DNA of 64,000 bases. It comes from Treponema parvum. Its GTDB lineage: Bacteria > Spirochaetota > Spirochaetia > Treponematales > Treponemataceae. The notes under the pieces are model-generated. The model saw only the letters and a program-made list of their open reading frames with translations. It did not search any database and had not been told where the DNA came from. Below, piece after piece: positions 49,209 through 58,554 of the stretch. Both the position numbers and the translations under genes were made by a program. Numbering within the stretch: position 1 is the first letter of the stretch; every line of letters starts with the position of its first letter. The stretch lies in NCBI RefSeq assembly GCF_017893945.1, contig NZ_CP054257.1, forward strand, positions 2,418,001 through 2,482,000, read 5' to 3'.

Positions 49209-50585
49209 CTATGTTGTTACATTATTAAGCCATTTTCCCGAACGCACGCGGATTATTCCGGCAATTGACTTAAATATATTTTCACACAAAAGGCATGCGT
49301 ATACCTGCCAAGGCTGCCAGCGGAAGACAAGAGCAGTTACAAAGCCCATCGGTATTATGATCGCCCACATCCAAAACAGATCGTGAAACGCCGCATATCT
49401 TGTGTCCCCGCCGGATCTGCAAATACCTACTATGAACAGCATATTAAACGAATTAAACGGATAAAACCATATGAGCGTCCAAAGCATTAACTGGGCTTGC
49501 CGCAGTATGTCGGGTTCCACTTTAAAGAAGGACGGCAAAAATAAAGAAAACGGATACAAAAGGCAGCCCACCGCAAATCCTACAGCCGGTATGAAAAAGG
49601 CAAAGTGCTTTGCGTATGCGCGGGCGCTTTTTTCATTTCCGGCGCCTATCTGTTTTCCTATTATGATTCCTGCGGCGCTGCCGAAGCCTATAACAAAAAC
49701 CCATGACAGCTGCGAGATAGTCCCGGTGATATTAAAGGCTGCAATTGCCTTTGTGCCTATGCGCGCAAAGATAGCGTTTTCAAAAGTGATTCCCGTGCCC
49801 CACAAAGTTTCATTGAACAACACGGGGAGCGCGGTTTTTATAAATTTCGCTACAAACGCGCGGTCGAAGCTTAAAAGCTCCTTTAACGTTCCGCAGGGTT
49901 CGTATTTTTTTGAATACGAATAGCATAAAATGATTGTCATTTCGATGCTGCGTGAAATAAAAGTAGCGACGGCCGCTCCCAAAACGCCCAAGGCGGGAAT
50001 AAAAACGCGTACGCCTGAAAAAGACAGATTCAGCCCGAAGATGAGAATCAGGTTGAAAAATGCGTTTAGGATAACGGAAACAAACGTTGAAAACATAGGT
50101 AAGCGCACGTGCTCCGTGCTCCTAAATGAAAACTGGTATGCAAAACTTATAGCCGTCGCAGGATAGCTTAGCCCCACGGCGCGAAGATATTTTGCTCCGC
50201 ATTCGATTACTTTGGGATCCTTTGAATAAAAACCTATGAGAATTTCCGGTATGAACAGCGTGGCAAGGGTAAAGATCAAAGAAACCGCGACTGAAGCGGA
50301 GAGCATAATGCCCAAAACCTGCCGTATGCGGCGTACGTCGTTTTTTCCCCAATACTGGGCTATGAATATGGAGCCTCCGCTTGCAATGCCGAAAAGTATC
50401 ATATTCAATATGAAAAATATTTGGTTTCCCAGCCCTACGGAAGCTATTTCCACAGCGCCGAGCTGACCTACCATAATGGTATCGAGCATATTTACAAAGG
50501 TCTGCATGAGCTGCTGCAGAGTTATGGGAACGGCGATTAAAAAAAAGTTTTTATAAAATCCGGGAACTTTTTGTGTTTTCATCAT
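49209..50585 (-). CDS. MATE family efflux transporter
   Basis: 458 residues from ATG 50585 (MMKTQKVPGFYKNFFLIAVP), the family's normal length; ATG 50582 is equally possible. The longer open frame would run into the upstream gene. Twelve membrane helices; first-repeat motif LQQLMQTFVNMLDTIMVGQLGAVEIASVGLGNQIFFI and second-repeat LPVLFNETLWGTGITFENAIF. It exports cationic compounds with Na+ or H+ antiport. TGTAAT (50593-50598, minus), extended by TG, is 7 nt before the ATG and no Shine-Dalgarno is seen. Confidence 0.92.
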   Translation of the reverse strand: MMKTQKVPGFYKNFFLIAVPITLQQLMQTFVNMLDTIMVGQLGAVEIASVGLGNQIFFILNMILFGIASGGSIFIAQYWGKNDVRRIRQVLGIMLSASVAVSLIFTLATLFIPEILIGFYSKDPKVIECGAKYLRAVGLSYPATAISFAYQFSFRSTEHVRLPMFSTFVSVILNAFFNLILIFGLNLSFSGVRVFIPALGVLGAAVATFISRSIEMTIILCYSYSKKYEPCGTLKELLSFDRAFVAKFIKTALPVLFNETLWGTGITFENAIFARIGTKAIAAFNITGTISQLSWVFVIGFGSAAGIIIGKQIGAGNEKSARAYAKHFAFFIPAVGFAVGCLLYPFSLFLPSFFKVEPDILRQAQLMLWTLIWFYPFNSFNMLFIVGICRSGGDTRYAAFHDLFWMWAIIIPMGFVTALVFRWQPWQVYACLLCENIFKSIAGIIRVRSGKWLNNVTT

Positions 50586-50623
50586 AGCTTTTATTACATC
50601 AGGCTGTAAACGCCGGCTAAGCC

Positions 50624-51985
50624 CTAGTTTCTGAAAGAATGAATTGGCGCGGGTATTCTTCCTCCCCGATTTATAAAATCCTCGCAACCAAACCTGTTTA
50701 CGGATATTATCGGCGCGCCTCCCATTAAACCGCCGAATTCGGCCCAATCACCTTCTTTTTTGCCGGGAACGGGAATAATCCTTACAGCCGTGGTTTTCCC
50801 GTTGACCATGCCGATCGCAAGCTCGTCCGCCATTATACCGCTTATCGTCGCCGCGCTAGTATCGCCGGGGACAGCGATCATGTCCAAGCCCACGGAGCAA
50901 ACGGTCGTCATTGCTTCAAGTTTTTCTATAGTGATGGAATGATCTTTTACGGCGTTTATCATCCCTTCGTCTTCGGAGACGGGAATAAAGGCTCCGCTCA
51001 ATCCGCCCACGCTTGTGCTTGCCATAACGCCGCCTTTTTTTACCATGTCAGTGAGCATCGCGAGCGCGGCCGTAGTTCCGGGAGCTCCGGCTCTTTCCAG
51101 CCCACATTCTTCAAGAATACGCGCTACGGAATCGCCTACGGCGGGCGTCGGAGCTAAAGAAACGTCCAAAATGCCGAAACTTACGCCGAGCCGTTTTGCG
51201 GCCTCGGTTCCTACAAGCTGCCCCATGCGCGTGATCTTAAAGGCGGTTTTTTTAATGCCGTCTGCAAGAACGTCTATGGGTTTGCCCTTATATTCTTGCG
51301 CGGCGGCTAAAATTACACCCGGGCCCGAAACTCCGACGGAAAGAACGGCGTCGCCTTCTCCCTGCCCGTGAAAGGCCCCCGCCATAAACGGATTGTCTTC
51401 CGGCGCATTGCAAAAGACTACCAATTTTGTGCAGCCGTAGGCGTCTTTTTCTTTTGTGAGTTCAGCAGTATTCTTTACTATATTGCCCATAAGTTTTACG
51501 GCGTCCATATTTATGCCGGACTTTGTAGTTCCGAGGTTTACCGAAGAACAGACCCTGTCGGTTACGGCAAGAGCTTCCGGAATGGAATTTATGAGCGCAA
51601 GATCTCCGGGTGTAATCCCTTTTTGAACCAAAGCGGAAAAACCGCCTATGAGATCGACGTTAAGTTCTTTTACGGCTTTGTCCAGTGTAACGGCCCATTC
51701 CACATAGCTTTTTTCTCCGCTGGGCTCCGCAATTAAAGAGATAGGCGTAACCGCAATACGCTTGTTTATAATAGGGATTCCGAATTCTTTTTCAATTTCC
51801 CCGCCTACCTTTACAAGATTTCCGGCGCGGCGCATGATTTTGTCGTATACCTTCGTGCGGCTTTCTTTTCCACTTGAGCAGGCGCAATCGCGAAGCGAAA
51901 TGCCCATCGTTATACAGCGTATATCCAGTTTTTGCCGCATGAACATGTTGACCGTTTCTTGAATTTCGACCGGTGAAAAAATCAT
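50624..51985 (-). CDS. UPF0210 (DUF711/PFL-like) protein
   Basis: 453 residues, full length for the family. Typical blocks are [91 protein letters not shown] and [21 protein letters not shown]. The family is often annotated PFL-like because of a weak structural relation to pyruvate formate-lyase, but no activity is established, and the Gly-radical C-terminus of PFL is not present. Many bacteria pair it with an ACT-domain protein; none is adjacent here. GGGG precedes ATG 51985. Confidence 0.88.
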   Translation of the reverse strand: MIFSPVEIQETVNMFMRQKLDIRCITMGISLRDCACSSGKESRTKVYDKIMRRAGNLVKVGGEIEKEFGIPIINKRIAVTPISLIAEPSGEKSYVEWAVTLDKAVKELNVDLIGGFSALVQKGITPGDLALINSIPEALAVTDRVCSSVNLGTTKSGINMDAVKLMGNIVKNTAELTKEKDAYGCTKLVVFCNAPEDNPFMAGAFHGQGEGDAVLSVGVSGPGVILAAAQEYKGKPIDVLADGIKKTAFKITRMGQLVGTEAAKRLGVSFGILDVSLAPTPAVGDSVARILEECGLERAGAPGTTAALAMLTDMVKKGGVMASTSVGGLSGAFIPVSEDEGMINAVKDHSITIEKLEAMTTVCSVGLDMIAVPGDTSAATISGIMADELAIGMVNGKTTAVRIIPVPGKKEGDWAEFGGLMGGAPIISVNRFGCEDFINRGGRIPAPIHSFRN

Positions 51986-52052
51986 ATATTAACCCCGTAG
52001 CTCTAAACTTTAAACATCATATCCTAACGCAAAGAATATATCAAATATTCTA

Positions 52053-53270
52053 TTAAAGCATGGAAGACAGCCGTTGTTTTCCGTAAATCGTATTGTTTCC
52101 GTTACAGGCGTAAGCTATTGCGCATGTGATAAAAAAATACGGAAGATATTTAAAGCCGAAAACTTCGCAGCCGATAAACATGGGGGCTAGAAAGGTATTT
52201 GTCGCGCTGCCTAAAACGGAGGCGGAACCCAGCGCCGCGCATAAAACCGGCGGAAGTTTTACAATGCCTGCAAGCACATAACCGAAAGAAGATCCTATAC
52301 AGAGCAAGGGAGAAATTTCGCCGCTTTGAAATCCTGCGCTTAAAGAGATAACTGTAAAAAGAATTTTTAAGATCCAATCCCATGCGTATACTTTACCGCC
52401 GTGGAATACCGAATGGGTTATACCGAGACTGAGCCCCGAATAGCGTCCTCGGTATAAGGCTATGGAGGCTATACTTATTGCTAAGCCGACAATAAAAATC
52501 CTGACACAGTCGTTGGGTAAAATTTTCTGCAGCAAAAGGCGCATTTTTTTGTCCGCAGTCGAAAAAATCCGGCCTACCATACAAAATGCGAGAGAGGCGA
52601 TAACTATGCGGAATATGTTTCCTGCGGTAAACGATATTTCTGCGTCCATTAAAATCGTCTCCATCGGCACTCCTAATTTACCTGAGACAAAAGAAGCCGT
52701 AAAAGCGGTAATAAGGGAAGGCAGAAACGCTTCGTAAGCGAGGCTCCCGGCTACGAGCACTTCAAGCGCAAAAAACACGGCGGCTATTGGAGTTCTGAAA
52801 AGCCCTCCGAATCCGCCTGCAATTCCCGCTATCAATAAAATGCGGGCGATTCTGTCGTTGCGGAAAATTTTTCCTACTCTAAAACCCAGCGCCGCTCCGA
52901 TCTGTATGGCAACCCCCTCTCGCCCTACGCTCGCACCGAACAAGTTGGAAATCCACGTAGATACGATGATAAACGGTATGATCCTTTTAGGGACGGAAGG
53001 CTTTTCGCCGTATCCCACTTCGAAAATCAAAGAAACACCTTCAGCGCTGGACCCGCCCCAACTTTTATAAGCCGATACTATAAGAATTCCTGCGATACCC
53101 AAAAACGGAATAAAAAACAGCGGGTGCGATACGCGAAGCGCATCAAGGAACAAAAGCCCTCTCCCGAAAACTGCGCACACCAATCCTGCAAAAACGCCTA
53201 CAAAAACTGCCAGCAATAAGATCAAAAAAACGTATGTTTTGTGTTTAATAAAATCAAAGACAACCTGCAT
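52053..53270 (-). CDS. ClC-family chloride or fluoride channel/antiporter
   Basis: 405 residues, about 10-12 membrane helices. The gating-glutamate motif is LFGASVGREGVAIQIGAALG, and the later ClC motif is GFQSGEISPLLCIGSSFG. The GSGIP-like first motif is altered (WGGSSAEGVSLI). The short length, GREG followed by VAIQIG, and the ending CNGNNTIYGKQR recall the bacterial fluoride/proton antiporter branch, but this is only a resemblance and chloride is equally possible. No fluoride riboswitch is visible; instead the leader is a copy of the dispersed hairpin repeat (53282-53347), and GGGAG precedes ATG 53270. Confidence 0.85.
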   Translation of the reverse strand: MQVVFDFIKHKTYVFLILLLAVFVGVFAGLVCAVFGRGLLFLDALRVSHPLFFIPFLGIAGILIVSAYKSWGGSSAEGVSLIFEVGYGEKPSVPKRIIPFIIVSTWISNLFGASVGREGVAIQIGAALGFRVGKIFRNDRIARILLIAGIAGGFGGLFRTPIAAVFFALEVLVAGSLAYEAFLPSLITAFTASFVSGKLGVPMETILMDAEISFTAGNIFRIVIASLAFCMVGRIFSTADKKMRLLLQKILPNDCVRIFIVGLAISIASIALYRGRYSGLSLGITHSVFHGGKVYAWDWILKILFTVISLSAGFQSGEISPLLCIGSSFGYVLAGIVKLPPVLCAALGSASVLGSATNTFLAPMFIGCEVFGFKYLPYFFITCAIAYACNGNNTIYGKQRLSSML

Positions 53271-53281
53271 TCAAGCTCCCA

Positions 53282-53347
53282 TAAAATTCAACAGTCGAAC
53301 AAAATTTCAATTTTCGACCAAATGCAATTCGTACGCACTTTGCGCAC
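53282..53347 (-). repeat. Dispersed leader hairpin repeat, copy 5
   Basis: On the minus strand: GTGCGC-aaag-TGCGTAC (pairs through one G-U), GAATTGCA, GTCGAAAATTGAAATTTT, then GTTGAATTTTATGGGAG and ATG 53270. It shares AACTGTGCGCAAA, ACGAATTGCA and GTCGAAAATTGAAATTTT with the copy before tolC. Here GGGAG replaces AAGG as the ribosome-binding site. Confidence 0.75.
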
Positions 53348-53360
53348 AGTTCAATTTATT

Positions 53361-54995
53361 TTATGAATTATCGATAATCTTATACATAGGTCTTTCTTTG
53401 GGGTGAAACTCAAGGATGTGTTTTTCACAAGGCAGAACTTCAGAGGGGTCATGAGTTACATGAAGCAATGTCGTGGTTCCGCTTTCGGCTATGGTTTCCA
53501 GCAAATTCAATATATTTTCTCTGTACGATTTGTCAAGTCCATGGCAGGGTTCGTCTAAAATAAGGATTTTAGGACATTTAACCGCTGCGCGCAGTATTAA
53601 AAGCGCCCGCTGCTCTCCGTAGCTTAAATTCCCGAAAAGTTCTTTTTTTCTGCCGGAAAAACCGCCTAAGTTTAACCATTTTTCAGCCGTGATAACTTCC
53701 AGGTCGGTTTTATGTTCGTAAAGACCTATGGAATCGCGGAAGCCCGAAATGATTACCGATTCCAGATCTGTTCCGCCGAGCATCCGATATTCTACGTGCA
53801 TTCTGTACGACACTATTCCCAACTTGGATTTTATGTCCCAAACGGTTTCTCCCGATCCGCGGCGCTTTCCGAACAAGGAAACGTCGTTGCAGAAAACCTG
53901 CATATTGTCGCCCGTTATAAGCTCCAAAAAAGTTGTTTTCCCCGAGCCGTTCGGGCCTCTTATGAGCCAGTGTTCGCCTTCGTAAAGCGACCATGTAAGA
54001 TCGTCCAAAACGACATGACCGCTCCAAGCCACATTGACGCGCTTCATTTCAACTAGGATCTTGCGCTCTGCCCGTGACGCCTTGTCTGCATTGCCGGCCG
54101 TTTGACATAAAGACCGCGTTTTAAAAGACTCATCGTTTAACATAGAAACTTCGGCTATAAATGTTTTTTTACGGCTTTTAAGTTCGGAATTATTTTCTTT
54201 TTCGCGCTTAAAAAGCAAATTCTCGTAATCGTTTTTCGATCCGCAAAAACTTATCTTTGCTCCGGTAAATTCGATCACATCATTTATCGCGCCGGGAATT
54301 TCGGAATATCTGTCCGACGATAAAATTATATAAGGCAAAGTGTCGTCGATGCGGGAAGACCGTTCTTTTACCGTTTCGTCAAAAAACTTAAACAAAACGC
54401 TGCGGCTTTCAGAATCCAGGCCGGCGAACGGGTTGCTTAGGATGAGCAGTTTTTTTTCGGACAAAAGAGAGCGGCACAAAAGAGTGCGCCTTATTTCGCC
54501 GGTGGACATGTATTTTAATCCTCTGTCCAGAATATCCTCAATTCCGCAGAGTTTTACATACCGGTTGTTTTCAAGGCATTTTATATTTTCAGGAAGGATT
54601 TCGTTTTTCTTTACACTGCGTGAAAAAATCGCCTCCGCAAGAAAAATGCGCCCTGTTCTGCCCGCGTCTACGCCGTCCGGCGAAAATTCGCTGTCGTCGT
54701 TTTTACGCTCTTCTTCGATGAGCGCGGCGGCTCTTTCCAGCGAAACGGTCTCTACGGAAGAAGAGAAAACGTTTTTATAATAAGAGCCGTCATCATTCGG
54801 TTCGCAAGATGCACCGCCGGACATACCGTTTTCCGAAAGCGCCTTTAAAAACGCTTCTTTTCCTTCGCCGCCGGGACCCGTCACAAGCCACGCCTCGCCG
54901 CTTTTCATAGTCCAGCTTAGATTTTGAACGAGGACTTTTCCGCGGTCTTGTATGCGGCAATTTTTTATGGATATAAGGCACGAACCGTCTTGCAT
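53361..54995 (-). CDS. Twin ABC ATPase (ModF/PhrA-like), first half degenerate
   Basis: 544 residues with two ABC domains and no membrane segment. In the first, Walker A is GPGGEGKEAFLK (Glu47 replaces Ser/Thr), Walker B ends LLILSNPFAGLD (DE replaced by SN), and the signature is STGEIRR, so ATP hydrolysis there is doubtful. The second is complete: GPNGSGKTTFLELI, SYGEQRALLILRAA, LILDEPCHGLD and an H-loop in LHVTHDPSEVL. The arrangement matches ModF-type soluble twin ATPases; no transporter subunit is nearby, so a non-transport role is possible. TATACT (55002-55007, minus) lies 6 nt before the ATG. Confidence 0.85.
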   Translation of the reverse strand: MQDGSCLISIKNCRIQDRGKVLVQNLSWTMKSGEAWLVTGPGGEGKEAFLKALSENGMSGGASCEPNDDGSYYKNVFSSSVETVSLERAAALIEEERKNDDSEFSPDGVDAGRTGRIFLAEAIFSRSVKKNEILPENIKCLENNRYVKLCGIEDILDRGLKYMSTGEIRRTLLCRSLLSEKKLLILSNPFAGLDSESRSVLFKFFDETVKERSSRIDDTLPYIILSSDRYSEIPGAINDVIEFTGAKISFCGSKNDYENLLFKREKENNSELKSRKKTFIAEVSMLNDESFKTRSLCQTAGNADKASRAERKILVEMKRVNVAWSGHVVLDDLTWSLYEGEHWLIRGPNGSGKTTFLELITGDNMQVFCNDVSLFGKRRGSGETVWDIKSKLGIVSYRMHVEYRMLGGTDLESVIISGFRDSIGLYEHKTDLEVITAEKWLNLGGFSGRKKELFGNLSYGEQRALLILRAAVKCPKILILDEPCHGLDKSYRENILNLLETIAESGTTTLLHVTHDPSEVLPCEKHILEFHPKERPMYKIIDNS

Positions 54996-55154
54996 ATAGA
55001 GAGTATACTACAATAATGTGTTTTAAGTCATTTGATAGTGCAAAACGGCAAAGCCTAAACGTTGCGAATTGTGCGCTCATGCGCGCTAAGGCGCCGCCCT
55101 CAAAAGCGCAGATTTTTCTGCAGCGGCGCATTTTAATGAATAATTAATCCGAAT

Positions 55155-55305
55155 TTGAAATTTTTAAACATCGGGTGTAATATATATATGGGCAAAGGAA
55201 AGTTCCGCTTTGATATCCAGACAATATCATCAATCTTCCCGTCTATATTGAACTCTTTGTCCTCCTAATAACCGGTAGTAAGTTTTACTGCCGGTTTCGG
55301 TTTTT
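55155..55305 (+). ncRNA. Candidate small RNA or leaderless microprotein gene
   Basis: A compact unit in a 467-nt gap. TTGAAA (55155-55160), 17 bp, TAATAT (55178-55183), then an intrinsic terminator AACCGGTAGTAA/TTACTGCCGGTT with TTCGGTTTTT (55270-55305). The predicted transcript of about 115 nt has a 5' hairpin CAAAGGAA/TTCC..CTTTG, a hairpin GATAT/ATATC, and an open stretch with TCCTCC (55260-55265), which is complementary to Shine-Dalgarno sequences. It also holds a 26-codon frame from ATG 55188 (MGKGKFRFDIQTISSIFPSI), 4 nt after the -10. Either reading is possible. No known RNA family recognised. Confidence 0.55.
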
Positions 55306-55462
55306 AAATCAGGGTTAAGCTGTAAAACGGCGCGGTACCTAGACGCAAGGGGTCGGTTGCGGCGAGTCCGCAGTCTGCCGTTTTATTTGCAGCCGTGTGT
55401 TTTGTTGTGAAAATATTTTTCTTCAATTAAGCTATACGAGTTTTACCGAAAAAGCATTGCGC

Positions 55463-56326
55463 TCAGCAGTTGCCGGGGTACACGTATTCGAGGTATTCCC
55501 GCGCGATCGAAACAGAGCGGTATACCGTATCGACAGGCGTCGCATCCGCATTCTTCATGCGCCAGTGCGGAAAAAAGCGCGTAATGTGCAGCGGCATAGC
55601 TTTATCGATTTTCGAAACCCACTGTGCAAGGGAACGGATCTCCTCTTCTCCGTCGTTTTTACCGGGGACGATGAGCGTAGTGAGCTCAACATGTGTCCGC
55701 TTCGCCGAGCGAACAATCGTATCTTTGACGGCATCAAAATCACCGCCTAACGCCCTGTACCACTCGCGCGTAAATCCTTTTAAATCGATGTTCATCGCAT
55801 CGACGTAAGGCAGCACTTCTTCTATCACATCGGCGCTGACGCAGCCGTTTGTAACAACTACGTTTTTCATGCCGAGAGAGTGTACACAGCGCGACGCATC
55901 GCGCACGTATTCCCACGACACAAGCGGTTCGTTGTACGTGTAGGCGACGCCGATATTGCCGCAGGGGATAAGCGATAAAGCTTTTTCAGCAAGAGCCTCG
56001 GGTGAAACATACACCGTTTCGATGCCGCCGCCGCTCTGTGAAATCTCCGCATTTTGGCAAAACGGGCAGCGCATATTGCAGCCCCAACTTCCCGCCGACA
56101 AAATCACGCTTCCGGGAAAAAATCGATAGAGCGGCTTTTTTTCGATAGGATCGAGGGCTAATGCTGTGAGCCGTCCGTAATTGAGCGGGACGATTTTTCC
56201 GCCCCTGTTCATTCGGGCGCGGCATTTTCCAGTTCGGCCATCGGCGATCGAGCAGCGGTAAAAGCACGTATCGCACACGGCTGTCGCTTTTGACTCAGCG
56301 CTTTCCACGCTTACGTCGTCCTTCAT
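55463..56326 (-). CDS. amrS: AmmeMemoRadiSam system radical SAM enzyme
   Basis: 287 residues from ATG 56326. The radical SAM motif CxxxCxxC is in SWGCNMRCPFCQNAEISQ. The N-terminal Cys-rich block (CDTCFYRCSIADGRTGKC) and YGRLTALALDPIEKKPLYRF are typical of the AmrS (PflA-like) group. NIGVAYTYNEPLVSWEYV follows, and the C-terminus includes LHITRFFPHWRM. AmrS proteins occur with Memo and AMMECR1 homologues across bacteria and archaea; the product of this system is not known. It lies 15 nt after the stop of the fused Memo-AMMECR1 gene, so the two form an operon. Confidence 0.9.
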   Translation of the reverse strand: MKDDVSVESAESKATAVCDTCFYRCSIADGRTGKCRARMNRGGKIVPLNYGRLTALALDPIEKKPLYRFFPGSVILSAGSWGCNMRCPFCQNAEISQSGGGIETVYVSPEALAEKALSLIPCGNIGVAYTYNEPLVSWEYVRDASRCVHSLGMKNVVVTNGCVSADVIEEVLPYVDAMNIDLKGFTREWYRALGGDFDAVKDTIVRSAKRTHVELTTLIVPGKNDGEEEIRSLAQWVSKIDKAMPLHITRFFPHWRMKNADATPVDTVYRSVSIAREYLEYVYPGNC

Positions 56327-56341
56327 CACAGTATCCCGAAA

Positions 56342-57772
56342 TCAATAATGGCGCACAACTTCAAAGCGCTCAAGCTCGGGGTTTTCGCTCATATCGATGC
56401 CGGCTTTTTTGCACGCAATTTCTATTTGCTCGTCAATTGTGTTTACCGTTTCGAGGTTCGGCAAAAGTAAGCCTCGCCTGCTTCCCTTCGTCACGATGAC
56501 GCCGTAGCGCTTTACGTCGAGCTCGGTTTTCGACGAAATTTTTTCAGGGCTCGAGAGAACATCAACGCTGTATACGAGAGATGAAAGTTCGTCTTCCTCC
56601 ACTTCGGAAAACCGCGGATCGAAAGCGGCGGCGCTTACCGCATTGTGCGCGATCTCTTCGGCGATGTTTGCGCACACAGGGGCGATCGTTCCGATACAGC
56701 CGCGGAGCATACCGTCTTTTTTCAGCGATACAAAAACTCCCGCGCGATTGTCGAGCAAATCGCCCGAAAGTTTCATCTGTCCGGGGATGCTTGAACCCAC
56801 TGCCGCGCCGCCTTCGATGCGAAGATAGCCCTTCGTCCGAACGTAAGTTTCGACCGCGAGCCTTGCAAGGCGGACATATTCGTCTTCGCTTTTTTTCCGT
56901 TCATCAAAAGCTCGCCGTTCGTTTTCTTCGTACCGCTCCAAAAAATTGCGCGCTTCGTCACTCCCCGTCACGCCATAGATACAAATCCCGTAGCCCACGC
57001 CGAAAGGCCCTTCGTAGGAAAGCCTTTCCGCGCGGACTGCCGTGCGGTCGAGGCTTCCCGCCATAATGATAAACGAACGATGACCGCACTCCGCAGCGTT
57101 TTCACAAAAATCAGGGCTGAACAAGCTGGCCGAAAGTAGCTTTCCGAAATCTGCGTTTCCCATAACGTTCATGATACGCTCATCGTATACGGGGCCTTCC
57201 GCGCGAAATCCGTAGGGCCCGTCCTCTTTTAGCACGTGAGACAGATCTCCGCTTGCAACGACGACAACTCTTTTCCCCGTTTTTTCCGCAGCCCGACGGA
57301 TGCACTCGCCGAGCGCATAATGCGCTTTGTACGACTGCCCCGAAAGACCGATGCGCACGAGCTTATAATCTGTGTAATACTTATTGATAAAATACAGCGG
57401 CACCGCCGTACCGTGGTCGAGCGGCGCATGCTTTTCCGCTTTCGTACCCGCTGCAATCTTTGCCGCGTCGGCTTCGCTGCAGACAGCTTTAACAAGCACC
57501 GTATCGTAAAAAAGGTGAAATCGCACTTCAGGCGCGCCGAACTCGGAAAAATCTCCGACCGCTTCGGTTCCCGGCGATATGTGAAAGTAATCACGGTAGA
57601 GAGTTGCATGTGGAGACGTGACGACGATCGTTTCGGGCTTTAGACTCGCGATCTTTTTTGCAACCTGCACATATGCGGCTACCGTCGCAGCAATTTCATC
57701 TTCCCTGCCGCGCCCCACTTCATGCACGATTAGCGGAGGATGCGGAACCATAAACGCGCCGATTATCGCCAT
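56342..57772 (-). CDS. Fused AmmeMemoRadiSam proteins B and A (Memo-AMMECR1)
   Basis: 476 residues. The N-terminal 270 residues are the Memo/LigB-like half: IIGAFMVPHPPLIVHEVGRG, VVTSPHATLYRDYF, APLDHGTAVPLYF and VVVASGDLSHVLKEDGPYG, with conserved His residues resembling class III extradiol dioxygenases. After a charged linker (ENERRAFDERKKSEDEYVRL), residues 305-476 are AMMECR1: GVFVSLKKDGMLRGCIGTIAP, AVSAAAFDPRFSEV, GVIVTKGSRRGLLLP. Such B-A fusions are known and support a physical complex with AmrS. GGGAG precedes ATG 57772. An inverted repeat AATTATTTT/AAAATAATT (57792-57839) spans the likely promoter. Confidence 0.9.
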   Translation of the reverse strand: MAIIGAFMVPHPPLIVHEVGRGREDEIAATVAAYVQVAKKIASLKPETIVVTSPHATLYRDYFHISPGTEAVGDFSEFGAPEVRFHLFYDTVLVKAVCSEADAAKIAAGTKAEKHAPLDHGTAVPLYFINKYYTDYKLVRIGLSGQSYKAHYALGECIRRAAEKTGKRVVVVASGDLSHVLKEDGPYGFRAEGPVYDERIMNVMGNADFGKLLSASLFSPDFCENAAECGHRSFIIMAGSLDRTAVRAERLSYEGPFGVGYGICIYGVTGSDEARNFLERYEENERRAFDERKKSEDEYVRLARLAVETYVRTKGYLRIEGGAAVGSSIPGQMKLSGDLLDNRAGVFVSLKKDGMLRGCIGTIAPVCANIAEEIAHNAVSAAAFDPRFSEVEEDELSSLVYSVDVLSSPEKISSKTELDVKRYGVIVTKGSRRGLLLPNLETVNTIDEQIEIACKKAGIDMSENPELERFEVVRHY

Positions 57773-58073
57773 AGCAAACTCCCGTTTTAAGAATTATTTT
57801 GCCGCTCCTGTAAAAGCGCGGCGCTTTCTTAAAATAATTGTACTCCATTTTTTCTGAGCCGTAAACGCCGCCGTAAAGTGCGTGCTCGCATTTATCGATT
57901 TGTGCGTCCGCCGCTGCAGGCGCGTCTTTGGCGCGCGTTCGTCCTGTGTACACGGCGCATGTCTTCTCGCGAATTTGACTGACGGGCGCGTTCGCGGTAT
58001 TGTTATCGTATGGAAAGCGCAGCGAATTATTCCCTTGGCGGAAATGCCGACTATATCCCACAGGCGTAAAAAC

Positions 58074-58511
58074 ATGATATGCAAAGAATGTTATTCCGAA
58101 CAAAACAGAGCGACTCCCTTGCTTAATGCCGCGGAATGTTTAAAAAATCATACTCAGTACATATGCGGTTCCTGCGGAAGATGTATTTGCATAGAACATA
58201 CGGAACGAGGCCTGCAAAGGTGGAATTTTCCTTTTAGAACATTGGAAATCGCAAAGCTGTATTTAAGGACGGCGGATTATACGGTGAAAAATTGCTGCGG
58301 CGTCTATGAAATAAAAAATACAAAAAGTAAAATTTCGTACAAGATTTTATCAGGAAAGGACGACTTGCTTTTATATCTAAAGAAAAATCCCGATAAAAGC
58401 TGCAAAGAAGAAAAGCCGGTTTTTTCCGTAAAGGAATACGCTGAATTTCCCAATACGGAAGTACGAAAATTAACCGCTTTGGAAGCCGAAAAATATCTGT
58501 CTGAAAGATAG
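58074..58511 (+). CDS. Cysteine-rich protein of unknown function
   Basis: 145 residues from ATG 58074 (MICKECYSEQNRATPLLNAA); the upstream frame is GC-rich and not protein-like. Zinc-type cysteines and histidines cluster in the first half: CKEC, ICGSCGRCICIEH and a later NCCGVYE. These suggest one or two zinc-binding knuckles. The second half is Lys-rich (SKISYKILSGKDDLLLYLKK). Not recognised. It starts a rightward pair with the methyltransferase gene 43 nt downstream. The ribosome-binding site is weak (AGG about 10 nt upstream). Confidence 0.6.
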   Translation: MICKECYSEQNRATPLLNAAECLKNHTQYICGSCGRCICIEHTERGLQRWNFPFRTLEIAKLYLRTADYTVKNCCGVYEIKNTKSKISYKILSGKDDLLLYLKKNPDKSCKEEKPVFSVKEYAEFPNTEVRKLTALEAEKYLSER

Positions 58512-58554
58512 AATTAAACGGACTTTTAGAATAACCTTTATCGGGAGGATAACT

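Noticed and set aside
53271..53360. Fluoride riboswitch before the ClC gene
   Set aside because: The 90-nt gap is occupied by the dispersed hairpin repeat and shows no crcB-motif sequence.
57720..58103. 127-codon minus-strand open frame upstream of the Memo-AMMECR1 gene
   Set aside because: It overlaps the start of that gene in another frame and the promoter region; no start signal or recognisable sequence.
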